Source: Gnetum montanum
Taxonomy: Eukaryota > Streptophyta > Gnetopsida > Gnetales > Gnetaceae
Direction of reading: 5' to 3'
NCBI GenBank assembly: GCA_015680685.1
Contig: MNCI01015718.1
Coordinates: 140,721 to 204,720, forward strand
DNA: 64,000 bases
Positions 13,431-26,381 of this stretch are shown here, one piece after another (positions within the stretch are counted from its first letter, which is position 1; each line of letters opens with the position of its first letter). The notes under the pieces are model-generated. The model worked only from the letters and a program-made list of their open reading frames with translations. It was not told where the DNA came from and ran no database searches. The translations under genes were made by a program, and so were the position numbers.

Positions 13431-14463
13431 CTCAAAGAAATTCAATTGTAAATAAGAAAGCCTAATAATCAAGTTAAGCTAAAAAGGGAAGGTTGAGCTC
13501 CTTTTATGTAACTTTTGATGTAACTCTAATTTGGGTTCAAGAGAAAAGGAAATGCTTTGAATCCCTCTCATAAATCTACCATGTAACATTATTTCATTGT
13601 AATCCCAAGGCATCCCCATGCCAAATTATTTTTGGTCGAACTTCTAATGTAAAGTGTAATTCACAACATAAATCATAATATATGCTACAAGTTATGCTAG
13701 ATAGCATAAATCAAAATTACATTGGAATTTACACTAGCTAGCATAAATCATGAATTTATGCTACATGTCATGATAGCTAGTGTAAAGCATGAAATACCCT
13801 ATAGGATGGCTAGCATAAATCATAAAAAAAAATTCTATAACATGCATGCTAGTGTAAATTATAAAAATTCTTAAATGATATTGAGCAACCTTCCATATGA
13901 AAGTCAACATGAAAAAGCAAGCTAGTGGCCTATAAGAGCATAGACCAATGCCATATTTTAAATAGAAAGACATAGAGAGAGATAGACATACAAAGAGATA
14001 GACACATAGAGGCCTTTTGGCACTTAACATCTTTGAGCATTAGAGATCATTCAACACTTGGAACCTATTGCAACTTTTAAAGAGACCATATCGTGTAGAA
14101 AAGAAAGATCAAGACTCCTTCATGATCAAAGTGAAGCATACCCCACTCTCCCAAGCCCCAAACTATCTAACAAAAATTTCATGGAGACTTTGAAGGCCTC
14201 TATTACAAATCCTGAGTGCAAATTAGAGAATTTTAAGGCCTTTTCTATAAGACCTAGGTGTAGATCGATGATTCCAAATTTCCTATAAATAATAGATCTA
14301 TATTTTCTAAACTCTAATTTTCAAATTAATATAGGTTTGTATTTTTTTAGTAATTTTCCTTCTATTTTCTGTATTGGGGTTTAATTTTTCCTTTTAATGT
14401 ATTGGGCCTTGCTTCCTAATTTTCCCTCATGTTTATGTTTATGCCTTTTATTTTGTAAGTAAC
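13431..14463 (+). other. Noncoding leader with GCATAAATC repeats and a TATA-like box
   Basis: At 13640-13870 the words GCTAGCATAAATCA and CTAGTGTAAA recur several times in both orientations. Similar words (CATAAATTC, GTGTAAAT) return in the array at 22560-23760, on the far side of the Tat element. A TATA-like CCTATAAATAATAG lies at about 14281-14294, some 180 bp before the gag start. The block may be the 5' LTR/leader of that element, but no LTR ends were matched. Confidence 0.4.
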
Positions 14464-17345
14464 CATGGCATCTTAGTCTTAGCTAGCATAGCCTTTATTA
14501 GTAGTTTCTTCTCTACTGCCACCTTTTATAATATCAACCGGTCCTTCCTTAGGACCTCAAGTCCCATATGTTTTCTATATTTCCTTTATTCTCAACATGT
14601 CCTATATCCCTTAAGCCCCCTTACAAGCATCCTTTTTGATGTTTAACCACCCTGCAATGACAACAACATGGTTTATCCCATCAATACCATTACTTGTTAA
14701 GAAACCATGCACTATTCATCTAATAGTGTAATCCTTTGGAGCATCCCAAAGCTTGGACCAAGCCTTCCAGATGATCCAAAATATAGTTGATGAGCTTTGC
14801 AAGATTAAAGTTAGCACTTCACAAATTGTGAATGTGATGGACTTTTATCAAGATAATCCCACCAATATATGTGTACCATATATAATGCTACCCATAGGTA
14901 TTTCCATCCTATACTTCACTAAATACAACAGTGAAGGAAATTTTGATGCACATCTCATTACTTTCCATTCCAAATGTCTTGTAATACAATCTTGTCCTTT
15001 TTCAGTGTTGCAAATTTCTCCTATGTCCTTAGCAAGAAAAGCTCTAGATTGGTACAAAATGCTAGTGAGAGATTTTATCTTCTTATTAGATGATCGTATT
15101 ACCCAATTCATTAATTAATTTAAGTACAACTTAAGGCTATACAAAACCTTATATCAACTCATGAAGATAAGATAGGGACCACTTGAATCAGTACAAAAAT
15201 CTGTTCAAAGATGGAATGCAACTATAAATGAAATTTCAAAGTCCATCTTTGAAACCCATCTATTAGCTAGTTTTAAAGGAGTTATCAACAATTTTATTAA
15301 GTCAAAACTCTACTATGTAAAGCCCTAATCATTGACCCAAGCCTTTTTCCAAATTAAGAACATCGAAAAGGTTGTTGAAGCTAGCAATGATCTAGCTTAT
15401 ATGACTTATAAAAACTAGCATTTGAAGAGGGATAGGGATAAGACTAAGCAATCACAACTAATTGTGGCAATAATAGTGAAAGATGCAAAGAAAACAAAAG
15501 GACAAAAGTCATCACTGCAACATAACACACCTTTCACTCATCTTCACTATCTTCCTTTAATATGCCAAACCAGCCAAAGCCTAACTTCAAGCATAAGGAT
15601 AGGTTTAAGTACACAAAACTACCAATGAAGCCTTCTAAACTTCTCAATCAGTTACTTAAGAATAATCACATTCAACGTAAGAAACTATCTAAAAATGCTC
15701 ATAAGAGACATATCCATCCTTGTATGATTGCTAGAGATCCAATTGTAGCCACCAAGGATGATCCTCAACTATCGAAATATTTCCAACTTGATAGGTTCTA
15801 CCATTATCATCACCTTCCTAGTCATGAGATTGATTTATGTTTAGCCTTGAAAGATGATCTCTAGAATATGATTGATAGTGGAGAGTTATTCTTAAATGCA
15901 TCTAATCATATAAGATCCCAAAACCAATCAATGCATGTGCACAAGAATCCCCTTAATATTAATAATGACCCTTATACAATAGCAACATTTAATATTCCTA
16001 ATAAGCCTAAACCTACTAGGGAGTCATTCATGGTTAAGGTGCCTTCCTGTGATCATAAGACTTTGACATCATTAGGTGCAAGGACATCTTTTATTATAAG
16101 GATGTCACTACCAACAATTCCCAAGAAACCATTTATTATTAGGGTTTCTTCACCTTCTTTGAACATTCCCATAACAAACAATGACCAATGCTCATCCATT
16201 GTAGTGAATTCTTCAATGTTGTCCTTGCTAATTAGCAAGAAATTATCATCAACACAATAATGAAAACCACATATTGGTAAGCCTAAAATCATCAAAAGTA
16301 GCCAACCACATAAGATTTAAAAGGAAGTTGGTTCATTGAAGCCCACATCGATATTAGCTATTCCTATGAACTCCACTACCCAAACTGCATCAACTAGTCA
16401 ACCAAAAGAAAATCATAAATTAGATGCAAGTAAGGGATTAAAAAATCACATGTTAAAAAACAAGGATAAAATTCTAGAAACGATGGAGAAATTTAAAGCC
16501 ACCAAGGCTAAAAAATCACATGCTAACAAAAAGAACTTTCTCATTGGGATGGAACAAGTCAAACTTTCCCTAAAACAAAATAATACATTGTTAAGCCTCT
16601 ATGACTTGGTTATGATATTTCCTACTCATAGAGAAGCATTATTTAAAATTTTGATTTCTATCCCCATGAGCAAAAGCATGCCTATAATTGAGGAGTCAAT
16701 TCTTGTTATTATGCAACCTCCACTCAAGGAAGACCAAAAACATACCACCCTAACATTTCATGATAGTGACATTAAAATCAATCCTCAAAATAATGAACTG
16801 TTGTGTGTTCCCCCTCTTTATCACTATACATATTAGCCAATGCAAAGTTCACCACGTTCATGTCAATGATGAACTAGTAATCAAGATTATTTCCTTACCC
16901 ATCATCGAATGTTTGGGCTTAGCTGTAAACATTCAAGAAACTTCTATTTTTTCTCTAAAATCTTTCAATAGATCACTAGTAGTAAGAGGTTCAATTTCAT
17001 TAGACATTTTTATTGAAGAATAATTTTTTCTACATCAATTAATTTTTGGATAATTGTGGTTAGCAGGATTACGAGTAGTCTCTTCCCTATCCATCAAGAA
17101 ATCCACCTACCTTATGAGGGTGATGAAATAGTAATCCACAAGGATAACATGTTTCCCTTATCAGTTAATAACATCAATATCAAATAATAATCACAAGTGG
17201 AGTTTCAAGATAAAATTCTTGTTACTAATGATGAATTCGATGCTAGGTGTAGACCTAACAATACTATGACCATTAATGTAGAAACATTAGTGGAGACCTA
17301 GGAGCAACTTTCATTTAGCATAGTGAGTGGGTATGGAGGATATCG
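14464..17345 (+). mobile_element. Tat-lineage gag-protease region, decayed
   Basis: Gag starts at the ATG near 14464. The open stretch 14753-15118 carries FDAHLITFHSKCLVIQ and ARKALDWYKML, typical of plant retrotransposon gag, and continues after a stop (WNATINEISK, HLLASFKG). Around 15800-15870 a zinc-binding-like segment YHHLPSHEIDLCLALKDDL appears, a Tat hallmark form (Tyr-His ... His ... Cys ... Leu-Lys). The protease-like region lies at about 16840-17160 (LPIIECLGL, and in another frame IHQEIHLPYEGDEIVIHKD). The usual Asp-Ser/Thr-Gly is not visible. Stops and frameshifts make it non-functional. The RT half appears only 6.5 kb downstream. Confidence 0.75.
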
Positions 17346-17960
17346 AATTGTATAAGAAGAACTCCAAAGTTTACTAATCTATCAAAGATTAAGAAAAAAA
17401 TTTTTAACTTATAGTTTCCTCCTTTGTATATTTACTTTTACAGTATTGCATTATTTTTTCAATTTTTATTTTTATTCACATGTTTCCTTTCAAGTCTATT
17501 TTCTACTTGTTCTAGTGTAGTTGCTATATTCAAAATTACATTAATATTTGATTTGTAATTACATTTAGTTCCCAATTTGCATTTATTTTCTTACACAAAA
17601 CATAAAAATATAAACAGAAAAAATAAAAAAAAAAATTGTAGCAAGAGAGTGCCATAAAACTAATACGTAACAAAGTAAACCAAACTGTGAACCAAGAAAT
17701 TTGAACATTAGCCAAAATAAAATTGTTAAGAAAAATACATATTTGAAATCATGAAAGCTAATGAAAAAAAATGGTATAACCCAACAAGCATAACATATCA
17801 AAAATAGGGCACATCATGTGTAAACATATCATAGTCAAGTTGTAGGAGGAGGGATGTTGTTAGAACCACCACCATCACCATCATTCCTTGGAATCTATAA
17901 ACAAAATAGGCAAACATGTAGTGATCAATAACATTAGTAATAATAAATGTAGCCTAAGTA
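17346..17960. other. AT-rich noncoding stretch
   Basis: No gene seen. The hydrophobic minus-strand frame at 17583-17801 is a by-product of A-rich plus-strand sequence. Confidence 0.4.
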
Positions 17961-20900
17961 AGCTAGAATAGCATAAATGTAACTAAATTTACAAACCTCA
18001 AAGGTAGGATTAGGAGCAACTTATTCTAGAGAGAACTATGGAAGTCTTGCCTCAAGCCTGCATAATATCTCATCCTCACTCATGTCAATCTAATCAATGT
18101 CACCAAAGTTCACTCCCCCAAGAATCATCTCTTACTCCACCTCAATCCATCCTAGAACACTACTAGTAAAGGTAGCTATAGAAGTCTCTCTAGATAGAGC
18201 CGTAATCTAAGGATTTGGAGAGTCAACTACAACTAATGATTCTTTGAATATCCTGAAAGCATCATCAACCCCTATGCATCACATGAACATCTTGAGCACA
18301 CATTGTTCAATGCCTCAACTCTTCATGACTTCTAATTATCATCGCTCTTTGCCTTGTATAGTCTGTTGTGTATCTTCTATGTTTTACCCCATTGCCACAC
18401 ATAGGCACAATAGTTCCTTCACTCCTATGATTTATATACCATGATCTCTATTTTCAAATTTTTTTTCAACCTACTCCTAGCCATGGTGACTCAACCCTAC
18501 ACAACTATTTGTTTAGTCCTCAAAGAGCCCATTTTAGCCATGCTAACCTCCACAAATTCTTTGCAGTTTTTAAGGATCGAATTCTCATCGAAAAGCTCTT
18601 GAAATGAATCCTTCGAAGCCATGAGATGTTTTCACAAGACCTAATTAGCCCAATTTACCTCTCAAAATGATTCTGTGCATGATGTAGCATATTTTGCAAC
18701 TCCTTGATATAATCACCTAGGCATGTTCTCATGCTCAGGAGGTAAGACTAGCATCTCATCAAACTCAATGTGCCCTATAGGTTTCCACTTTATCTTGGAA
18801 GTTGTAATATACATAAAAAATATGCATAAGCTAAGTAAAAGAATGACAAAATTAAAATGGTTCTTACTAGAGTTTGGCTCTATTTGTTGAAGCCTATTAA
18901 TCATGTCACCCATGACTCCTTTCATGAACTCTACCTTGTAAGGTACTTCTATCCAAGGCTTAGTTTGAAAAGTAGCTATTTCAAAAGTTTAAGGAATGTT
19001 GATACTTGCTCAAAGTAACCTTGTTAGCCAAAAATAAAGTAACAAAAAAATGAAAAAAATATATAAATATATAAAAAGCTCAACCAATATCATGAGATTA
19101 GGATGTGGGCTTATCAAGTAGATCATGAGAGATATCCATAAGAGGGTCATTGCTTAGGAAGAGATCATCTATGAAGATGGAAGCTAAAGCATCATTTGTC
19201 TCCTTATTCATCTGCTCCTCCTTCTCTTTATGCTATTGTCCCACCTCTACTGTAGCCTTAGCCACTACTACTATGCCCTCTTAACTTTGATTGCAAACTT
19301 TGGTTAAGGCTCTTGTTTACTTTTTGGCAGAATGTCTTTCTCAACTATAGGACACTTTATTCTTTCTCTAGCAACACCTTCAACCTCTACACATAACTGT
19401 TTGGCCTTTTTTCTTAACCTCTTGTCACCATTAGCTACATCCCCATGTTATCTAAGAAAGATCCACAATGACCATTAACATTTTTTGTGATTGTAGATAT
19501 TCACCAACATCCTCTATGGGTAAGCTTTTGGTACAAATGGAATTAGCAAAATGTTTTACCCAAGGTTGGAAGAACTGGGACAAATCATGTTCCACCTACT
19601 TTTGATTAAACTCTACAACTAATAACTCTACAAACCTCCTTAACTATATAATGAAAAAGGTGAAATGTACATGGTACATAAAGTTAAATTTCTTGTGAAG
19701 CTTTTGGATACTCTAAAGGCTCGAAACAAAAATTGAAGCCCAATCAAACTTAGTTCCATCCATTATCACTTTTCACATCATCCAAGCTTATTGTAGCTCG
19801 ATGTTGTGACAACAAGATAAGGGAAATCCTTGAATGAAATAGAGGATATAACTCATTAACATCCTTAATTTTACACTTTTGTAAGAACAATGTCATGCCA
19901 TGAGCAAAATTCAACCAAGCCACTAAGATTCCTTTGCAGCTAGAATCTTTTCCCCCTTTCTTTTTCATCTTTGCTTCTTTCTGAGCAATCTCAAACAAGT
20001 TTTGGAACAAGTCCTCATCAATAGTTAGAACTATTGGCAAGCTATGGATATGAGTGAAAAATCTGGTAGCATCCTTCTTAAAAGAGTCCATTAGATTAAA
20101 CATCTTCGCAAGTGAAGTAGTGGGGCTAGAAAACATGAACAAATCAAATAGGCCTATGTTCGATATCTTCTTCTAAACATTTGCTAACGTCATGTTAGCT
20201 AACAACTTTTAAGCCTTGTCCACCTCACCTCATTTAAAAAGTATCTTCTCTTTAGTTTGGCCAAAACTAATCATGGTGATGGCATATTTTCTCAAAATCC
20301 ATTTGGATAAAACTTGATTAGCCAATGGAAATCAAAACATTGACAAAATAAAATAAAATGCATTACATATACATTTATAAAAAGAAAAATAATAATAGAC
20401 ACTACCAATTTACTTGATTTAGCTAGTAATGCCAAACCTCTTTGTAAGATGAGCACCCTCACACCATAGTCAAGGAGATCCCAAAACTTGTGGATGCACT
20501 TAATAGCCACACACTTAGTGCATCTTGTACCTTGCAACTCTACACCAAGTTCGTTGAGCACCTATACCTTAATGTTATCCCCTTGAGTGAATTCCTCCAA
20601 AGCCATATGACCTAAAAGCAAAGTTTGATAAATTTCTACTTGTCCTCCTCTTTGAATACAAACCTCGTAGGTAACCATAAAAATTAGTCAAATAGATTAT
20701 CACAAAATTGAGTGCAAAGAGATTAACTTATGCATAACTCATCCTTCTAGCATGTAGATGTTTCTTGGAGGATTTTGGAACAAAGTTACAGGCCTGTGAC
20801 CTAATAATAAAGTGTTGTCGATGTTAAACTTAGAGTATTTTAGTTGTTTTCATATACGAGATAATTGATGGATCCTGAATACATGTTGTCATGATGCTTC

Positions 20901-21256
20901 TAATCCATATGAGCCTTAGGATCATCTTGAATATATTGTAGAATATAATTCCAAGATCCTGCTAGTATTCTCTCCAATTATAGTAGAGACATCCCTAGCC
21001 AAGTGTGACTACAACATCACACTGAAATTCTGCAAAAGATTTTGCATAAAATCTTTATCCCCAAGCCTAACCTATACATACATGGGCTCTCTCATATAGT
21101 GTCATGTCTAGCATGGGGCTATTTGGGAAAGCCATCCTCATGCAACACAAAACGGCAACCATCTCCACTACAATGAGAATTCATTTGAGAATAGGCTTGT
21201 AAATAAATGGACTAAGCATCAGGACATCTTGACATAGGAAGATATGTAAACGTCAT
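17961..21256 (-). pseudogene. Unrecognised antisense degenerate gene inside the Tat element
   Basis: Protein-like sequence runs on the minus strand, opposite to the element. From the ATG at 21256 it reads MSRCPDA and SGDGCRFVLHEDGFP with stops. From about 20680 a second coherent part reads VTYEVCIQRGGQVE, GHMALEEFTQGD and LNELGVELQGTRCTKC. A likely intron lies at about 20406-20317 (donor after AAATTG, GT; acceptor after AATCAAG). The open stretch 20142-19750 (130 residues) includes FKKDATRFFTHIHSLP and AKMKKKGGKDSSCKG. Weaker coding character continues to about 17970. I do not recognise the family. Antisense extra reading frames are known in some Tat elements, such as the maize Grande element, so a retrotransposon-borne extra gene is one reading. 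A captured or inserted host gene is the other. Confidence 0.5.
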
Positions 21257-22270
21257 TGCAAATAAACCATAATACATTTTGTCAAACAGTTGTTAGACAA
21301 ACAAAAAGTACTAAAATTCCTAGCCACAAGCAAAATACACTGCATATTCTTTTAAGGAAAAATAAGGAAAGGCTAAACCTACCAAGTATAGACATAATGA
21401 AGATATTAAATCTAAGGTTAGGAAAAAAAACAGAAAAAATGCTGACAAAGGGAACTGTAAAAACGTTGAAGTCTGAAACCATAAAAATGTAATCCGCCGA
21501 CATATGCCAGAGACTTGCCTAGCTGAAAATCGAGAAAACCAAGAAACTATAAACACGATACCAAGATCAACAAAAATATGCTAGTACTTATCCCGTAATC
21601 ATGCACTAGGGGCCTGTTACCAGCAAAAAGCAAAACTAAAAATATGCAAGTCCTGCTGTAAATGCAAGAAAATCAAAAAAAGTTGAGCCTATTGCAGGCA
21701 CTGTAAACTAAAAGCAAGGCAATAGAAAAAACGCACGTCCTAGACTAGCCAAAACTGTAAAAACTGTGGAAGCCTGTGGTGGCCAGGAAAGCATAGAAAA
21801 CGGTGAATATCAGTGTAGGGAAAATTAAGGAAACATTGGTCTCACTAATTGCAGAGAAACAAGAAAAAATGCTAGGGCCTAAAGTGGGCCAGATAGACAA
21901 GAAAAATTCTAGGGCCCACACTGGCTATAACGAGAAAAACGCTAGGGCCTGTTACAGGCCAAAACCCAAGTCTAAAATACTCCAACTCTGCTGGTGGTGT
22001 AGGAAAATCAAAAAACAACACTGAGCTAATTGCAGACACCATAAATCAAAAGAAAAGGAACTGGAAAAATGCTGAAGCCAGTGATGGCCAAAACTGAAGC
22101 AAGAATAAGGAAAATGCTAAAGCCTGCACTGGCCAAAACGAAAAAACGCTAGGTCAACACTGCCAGAACAAGAAGAAAAACGCTAAGGCCGGCACTGGCC
22201 AGAAACGAAAATGCAAGGATTTACTGAAAAAGAAAAATGCTAGCCAAAAAACAACACTAGAATCCAGAAT
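21257..22270 (+). repeat. Degenerate ~35-bp array, core GAAAAACGCTAGGGCC
   Basis: Units read roughly GAAAAACGCTAGGGCC followed by TGCACTGGCC and AAAAC. Good copies lie near 21860, 21901, 21934, 22062, 22106, 22141 and 22175, with decayed copies from about 21586 onward. The block follows the antisense gene and precedes the RT half of the Tat element. It is CG-containing in an otherwise CG-poor region. Confidence 0.65.
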
Positions 22271-22560
22271 GGTAAAAACAGAAAGGATTTACAGCAATGT
22301 TCTTAGACACCGCTACCATAGAAGATTCCCCATAGAAGATTCCCCCGTAGATGGATTTGGCAGCATTGACTGCACAATCTGCTCCGCCTCTCTCACATCC
22401 TCCATTGTAGCATGCTTGCTCATTACATCGTTTTTCCGTACCATCGCTGTCAATCCTTGTTACTGTTCCTGGCCTTACTTCTCGATCTCGACGATGACCT
22501 GTGTCTAGTTGTTGAAAAAGAGTAAACTGTCATAATCGGAGGTTAAAAAATTAACTTAAA
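22271..22560 (+). other. Short unique segment between two arrays
   Basis: This 290-base stretch differs from the arrays on both sides: less A-rich, with an open frame at 22269-22508 (79 residues, MVKTERIYSNVL) that resembles no family I know. It repeats CCATAGAAGATTCCCC twice near 22316-22345. Unlikely to be a gene on this evidence. Confidence 0.3.
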
Positions 22561-23760
22561 TATAAGGTTAGTAAAATATGCTGGAATTTACGCTGCCTGG
22601 CATAAATTCTCGTGTAAATCCACCCTCAGAAAATGTGCTGTAGAGAAAAATGTGCTACAGAGATAAAATGCTGGAAAACACGTTGCCTAGCGTAAATTCC
22701 TGTGTAAATTCTTGAGCACGAACCCAAGGGAAAAATGTTTGTGTTTACACTACTCAACGTGAATGTTAAAATACGTTGCCAAAGCGAAGATAGACTACCA
22801 GTGCTAGCAAGGGGCAAGTGCTACTAAGAAAAACAAAAAAATGCCATCCTAACCTGCCTGCGCTGCCAAGAAAAATTAAAAAATGCTATCCTTTCTTGCA
22901 AAGCTGCCAAAACAAAATGCTATCCTTCCTTGCGATGTCTACAAAAACATTGTCCTTCCTTGCTTACCCTGTGCTGCGCACTTGAAAAAGAAAACTTTGC
23001 CCTTGCCTGCACCCTATGCTGGCCTAGCAAAGACAATAACCTTGCCGGTCCTAGCCCAAAAAACCACTACTGCTCCTTGAGCCAACGATGGCCCAGGAAA
23101 AACACCGAGAATAACACAAAAAAGTATACTATCCTTGAAAATGCTTCCACCCTCTAAAAATGCTGCCAGTTCAAAAACACTATAGGATATATTGCTAGCA
23201 TATACCCCAGAGAAGAAAAATGCTGGTTTACAGGAAAACGTTGCCTCGAAAAATACTATCCAAGAGAAATACGCAGTTCTGCATAAATCTCAGTGTAAAT
23301 TCTGGAAAAATCCTGCTCCTGAGAAAATACGCTGCTTCCTAGAGAAAACGCTGCTTCTATGGAGAATACGCTGCTCGCAGGAATATTCTGTCCTGGCTGG
23401 TGAAAAAAAAAACACTGGCTTTGGAAATACGATATCCCAGCCTGCCAGATCACGCTGCCGAGGAAACTCTAGGGAAATATGCTTTCCAACATAAATTCTA
23501 GCATAAATTTAAAAATATGCTACCCTGAAAAGCCCTGGTTAAACACACTGCTCATGCTGCCTTGGAAATACGCTTTTACACGTAAATCTCGGCATAAATC
23601 CCGAGAAAATGCTGCCTATCAGGAAAATACGTTGCCCAACAAGGAAATAACATTGTCTACATGAAAAACGTTGTGCTTTGGATTACGCTGTGATATAGGA
23701 ATACGCTACCATAAATATGGTATCTTAACAAAATATGCTACCAAAATGGGTCGAACATGC
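22561..23760 (+). repeat. Degenerate array with AAAATACGCTGCC and GTGTAAATTC words
   Basis: Many imperfect copies of AAAATACGCTGCC and AAAAATGCTG alternate with CATAAATTC/GTGTAAATTC, for example near 22576, 22667, 22770, 22875, 22915, 23216, 23318, 23340, 23480, 23570, 23613 and 23683. It is related to the block at 21257-22270 through the GAAAA-NGCT core, and to 13640-13870 through GCATAAATC. Reading frames inside it are repeat translations. Confidence 0.6.
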
Positions 23761-23869
23761 CACCAATAAAATATATTATCTTTTTATTCCTTAGAATTCA
23801 TAACCTTATACTACCGTTATGCCAATTGTAATAATTTGGTCTAAAGTATCACTTCAAATATTAATATTT

Positions 23870-25160
23870 GGTCAACGCTCTACATGTCATTTGGTAATAT
23901 CGGCTGACTAATTGATGGAGAATGCCAAGATCTTGAGCTTGGAAAACACCTAGAATACATAGCCTCCATCAAGAAAACTTTGGAATGGCTAGATTACATA
24001 ATCAAAACTCTAGATTTAGAAGTCGATGACATTACTAAAAATCCCTTAGTAGAAAGTTCTACCACAACACATAATGGTGAGAGAAAAACTTTGAAGCTAA
24101 GTTCCACACTAGTACCTAGACTTACCCAAGATATCACCAAAAGGTTGCAAGATAACATCAAAGCATTTGCATGGTCCTATAAGAACATTCTTGGACTTTA
24201 CCCATGTCTCATACAACACAACATTATACTAGATTCTAGCATAAAGCCTGTTAAGCAAAAAGTTTGCAAGATTTGACCTAACCTAGCCTTAGCCATTCAT
24301 GATAAAATTAAAAGGCTTTACCAAGTAGGTTTCATTAAAAACATTGACTATGTAGACTAGGTGTCCAACACCATGGTGGTCCCTATGAAGAAATGAAGCA
24401 TCTATAGATGCATAGATTTCCATGACTTTAATAAAGAAATCATTAAAGATGACTTTTCCCTACCAAGCATCGATTAACTCATTGATACAACCACTAGTCT
24501 TGCATTACTATCCTTCATGGATGGGTTTTCAAGATATAATGAAGTTAGGATTAACTTAAAGCATCAAGTATACATGACTTTCATGACTCCTTGGGGAACC
24601 TTTTTTTACACCATGATGTCTTTTAGCCTAAAGAATGTAATTGTAGCATATCAAGGGGTTATAACCTACATTGTTAGTAATTACATGGTAGGTTTACTTA
24701 ATGAATATGTTGATGACATCATAGTGAAATCAAAAGTAGTCATCGACCTTGTGCAAGATTTGAACTTGGTCCTTCAATGTTGTCTTAAGTATGAACTCTA
24801 AATAAATCCTAAGAAGTGTGTTTTTGGTGTCAAAATTAGAAAAATGCTTAGCTTCATAGTTTCAAAAGCAAGAATATGTGTCAACCCAGATAAAGTTAAA
24901 GTTATAATCAGCCTATTAGCACTTAGTAAACTCAAAGAGCTACATTATTTGCAAGGTATATTATAGTTCATTCATAGGTTCATCTTGAGGCTTATGGATA
25001 AGTTATAACCCATGCAACATTTACTTAAGAAAGGAGTTCACCTTGAATGGATGAACAAGTACTAAGTAGCCTTTGACAATATTAAGCACGAGTTAGCTTA
25101 ATTACGAATCATATACTTGCCTTAGAAGAATAAGCCATTCTTTTTATAGTTGTCATGTCC
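23870..25160 (+). mobile_element. Tat-lineage reverse transcriptase remnant
   Basis: Open pieces at 23980-24276 and 24517-24801, joined by the same frame through stops, give a Tat-type RT. Landmarks are ITKRLQDNIKAFAWSYKN (pre-RT region), VGFIKNI, VVPMKK, LLSFMDGFSRYNEVRI, YMTFMTPWGTFFY and YVDDIIVKS with both catalytic Asp intact (near 24710). FVSKA-type thumb sequence and MDKL-PMQHLL follow near 25000. The end aligns with bases 1-180 of this window, so the two elements are the same family. At least five stops are present. RNase H and integrase are not recognisable downstream. Confidence 0.85.
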
Positions 25161-25369
25161 ATGTTCCCAAATGATGCTACTACATAATGAAGATGGTGTA
25201 TCTTCATATCAAGTGTTATTGTTATTGTAACAAAACCTGAAAGGGTAGTTGTAATTAAGACCCGAAAAGGCATATTGTAATAATGGATATGTATCTTAAG
25301 TTAATATTTGGGGCTTTGACCTAAGGCATTTATACCTAGGCTTAAAGGTCATGAGAGGTAGAGAGTGGC
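25161..25369. other. Short noncoding spacer
   Basis: Nothing coding is seen between the decayed Tat pol and the solo LTR. The last five bases (GTGGC, 25365-25369) are the left target-site copy of that LTR. Confidence 0.4.
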
Positions 25370-26248
25370 TGATGAGTGACGAGGTACCCCCTACGTCCAA
25401 CCATACAAATCACTAAGGTGTTATGCATGATGCGGTCGAATTCTGTGGACCTATAGTTATATCATACACTAATTCCTCTAGAAAGTGAAATGACATTGAG
25501 AATGTTTATTGTCTTCCCAACTACACTTGTGAGGCTCAAAGGTATGGTTTCAATGTAATTAAAGTATATGAATTTTTATTGTTTTTATATTTTATGGATG
25601 TAATTGCCCAAAATAAGAATGAGGGTAGACTAGATTGAAAACTAGTATCTATTGCCTAGCTAGCCTAACACAAGTAACCACCCTGCTTTCTTGGACACAT
25701 CCTGAACACATATAGCACTGTTGGGCTACCAAACATTAAATGTTGCTGGGTTACCAAGTACTATATGCATGCTTGAAGTGGTCATGCTCATGTTCATTAA
25801 TTACTAAAAATAAATTGCTTAATCAAATGCATTAAAGTAAATAACAAGAAAGTAGAATGCATTAAAGAAAATATTAAGCTATTCTAAATGCTACAAGGAT
25901 TGTTAAAAGAGTTCATTTTATTCCCATCACAATGCTGCGCTCAAGTACTTTAGTGCTTAAACAAAGAACCATACATACTTTAGACTCCTTCTGTGAGCAC
26001 TTAAAAAATATTCTAACTCTAGGGAGAAGAAATAGCAAGAGCTTCGCTACCTTGTTTGAAAACTAAAAACTAACTAATGAATTCCTTTCCAAAAACTAGA
26101 GCCCACATACAGTATTTACAAACTCAGGGTATATACCCTGACGTCAAACATCTAACATCAGATCCACGGCCCGACATTGTGTACGCGACATCACGACCCC
26201 AACATTGCATACCTAACATCACGGTTGACATCAAATGGTGATTCATTA
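25370..26248 (-). mobile_element. Solo LTR A of the Athila-type family
   Basis: The + strand starts TGATGAGTGACGAGG and ends ATTCATTA, the inverted form of LTR ends seen in the other copies. Five-base flanks are GTGGC (25365-25369) and ATGGC (26249-26253), one mismatch apart, as expected for an old target-site duplication. No primer site or polypurine tract adjoins, so it is solo. Body landmarks shared with the family: the doubled TGGG-TACCAA segment near 25730 and a minus-strand TATA-like box near 26115. Upstream of that (in transcription sense) comes an array built on CGACAT and GTACGCGACATC at 26140-26235. Confidence 0.75.
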
Positions 26249-26253
26249 ATGGC

Positions 26254-26376
26254 AGAGCCAGTATAGGCAAGTCACAAGAACTAAGTGAAGTAGGATAGAA
26301 AGTAGACTAGCCATCCCTTCTAGTTGGGTTATAGGCCTAATCATGGTGGCAATGTTGGATTGCCTCTAAGGGCTAG
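26254..26376. other. Spacer between solo LTR A and element K
   Basis: Short unique sequence, no gene seen. It ends at the left target-site copy of element K (ATGTT, 26377-26381). Confidence 0.4.
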
Positions 26377-26381
26377 ATGTT

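Noticed and set aside
21257-23760. Could the regular repeats be a CRISPR array?
   Set aside because: Units are degenerate, abut without unique spacers, and the context is plant retrotransposon DNA.
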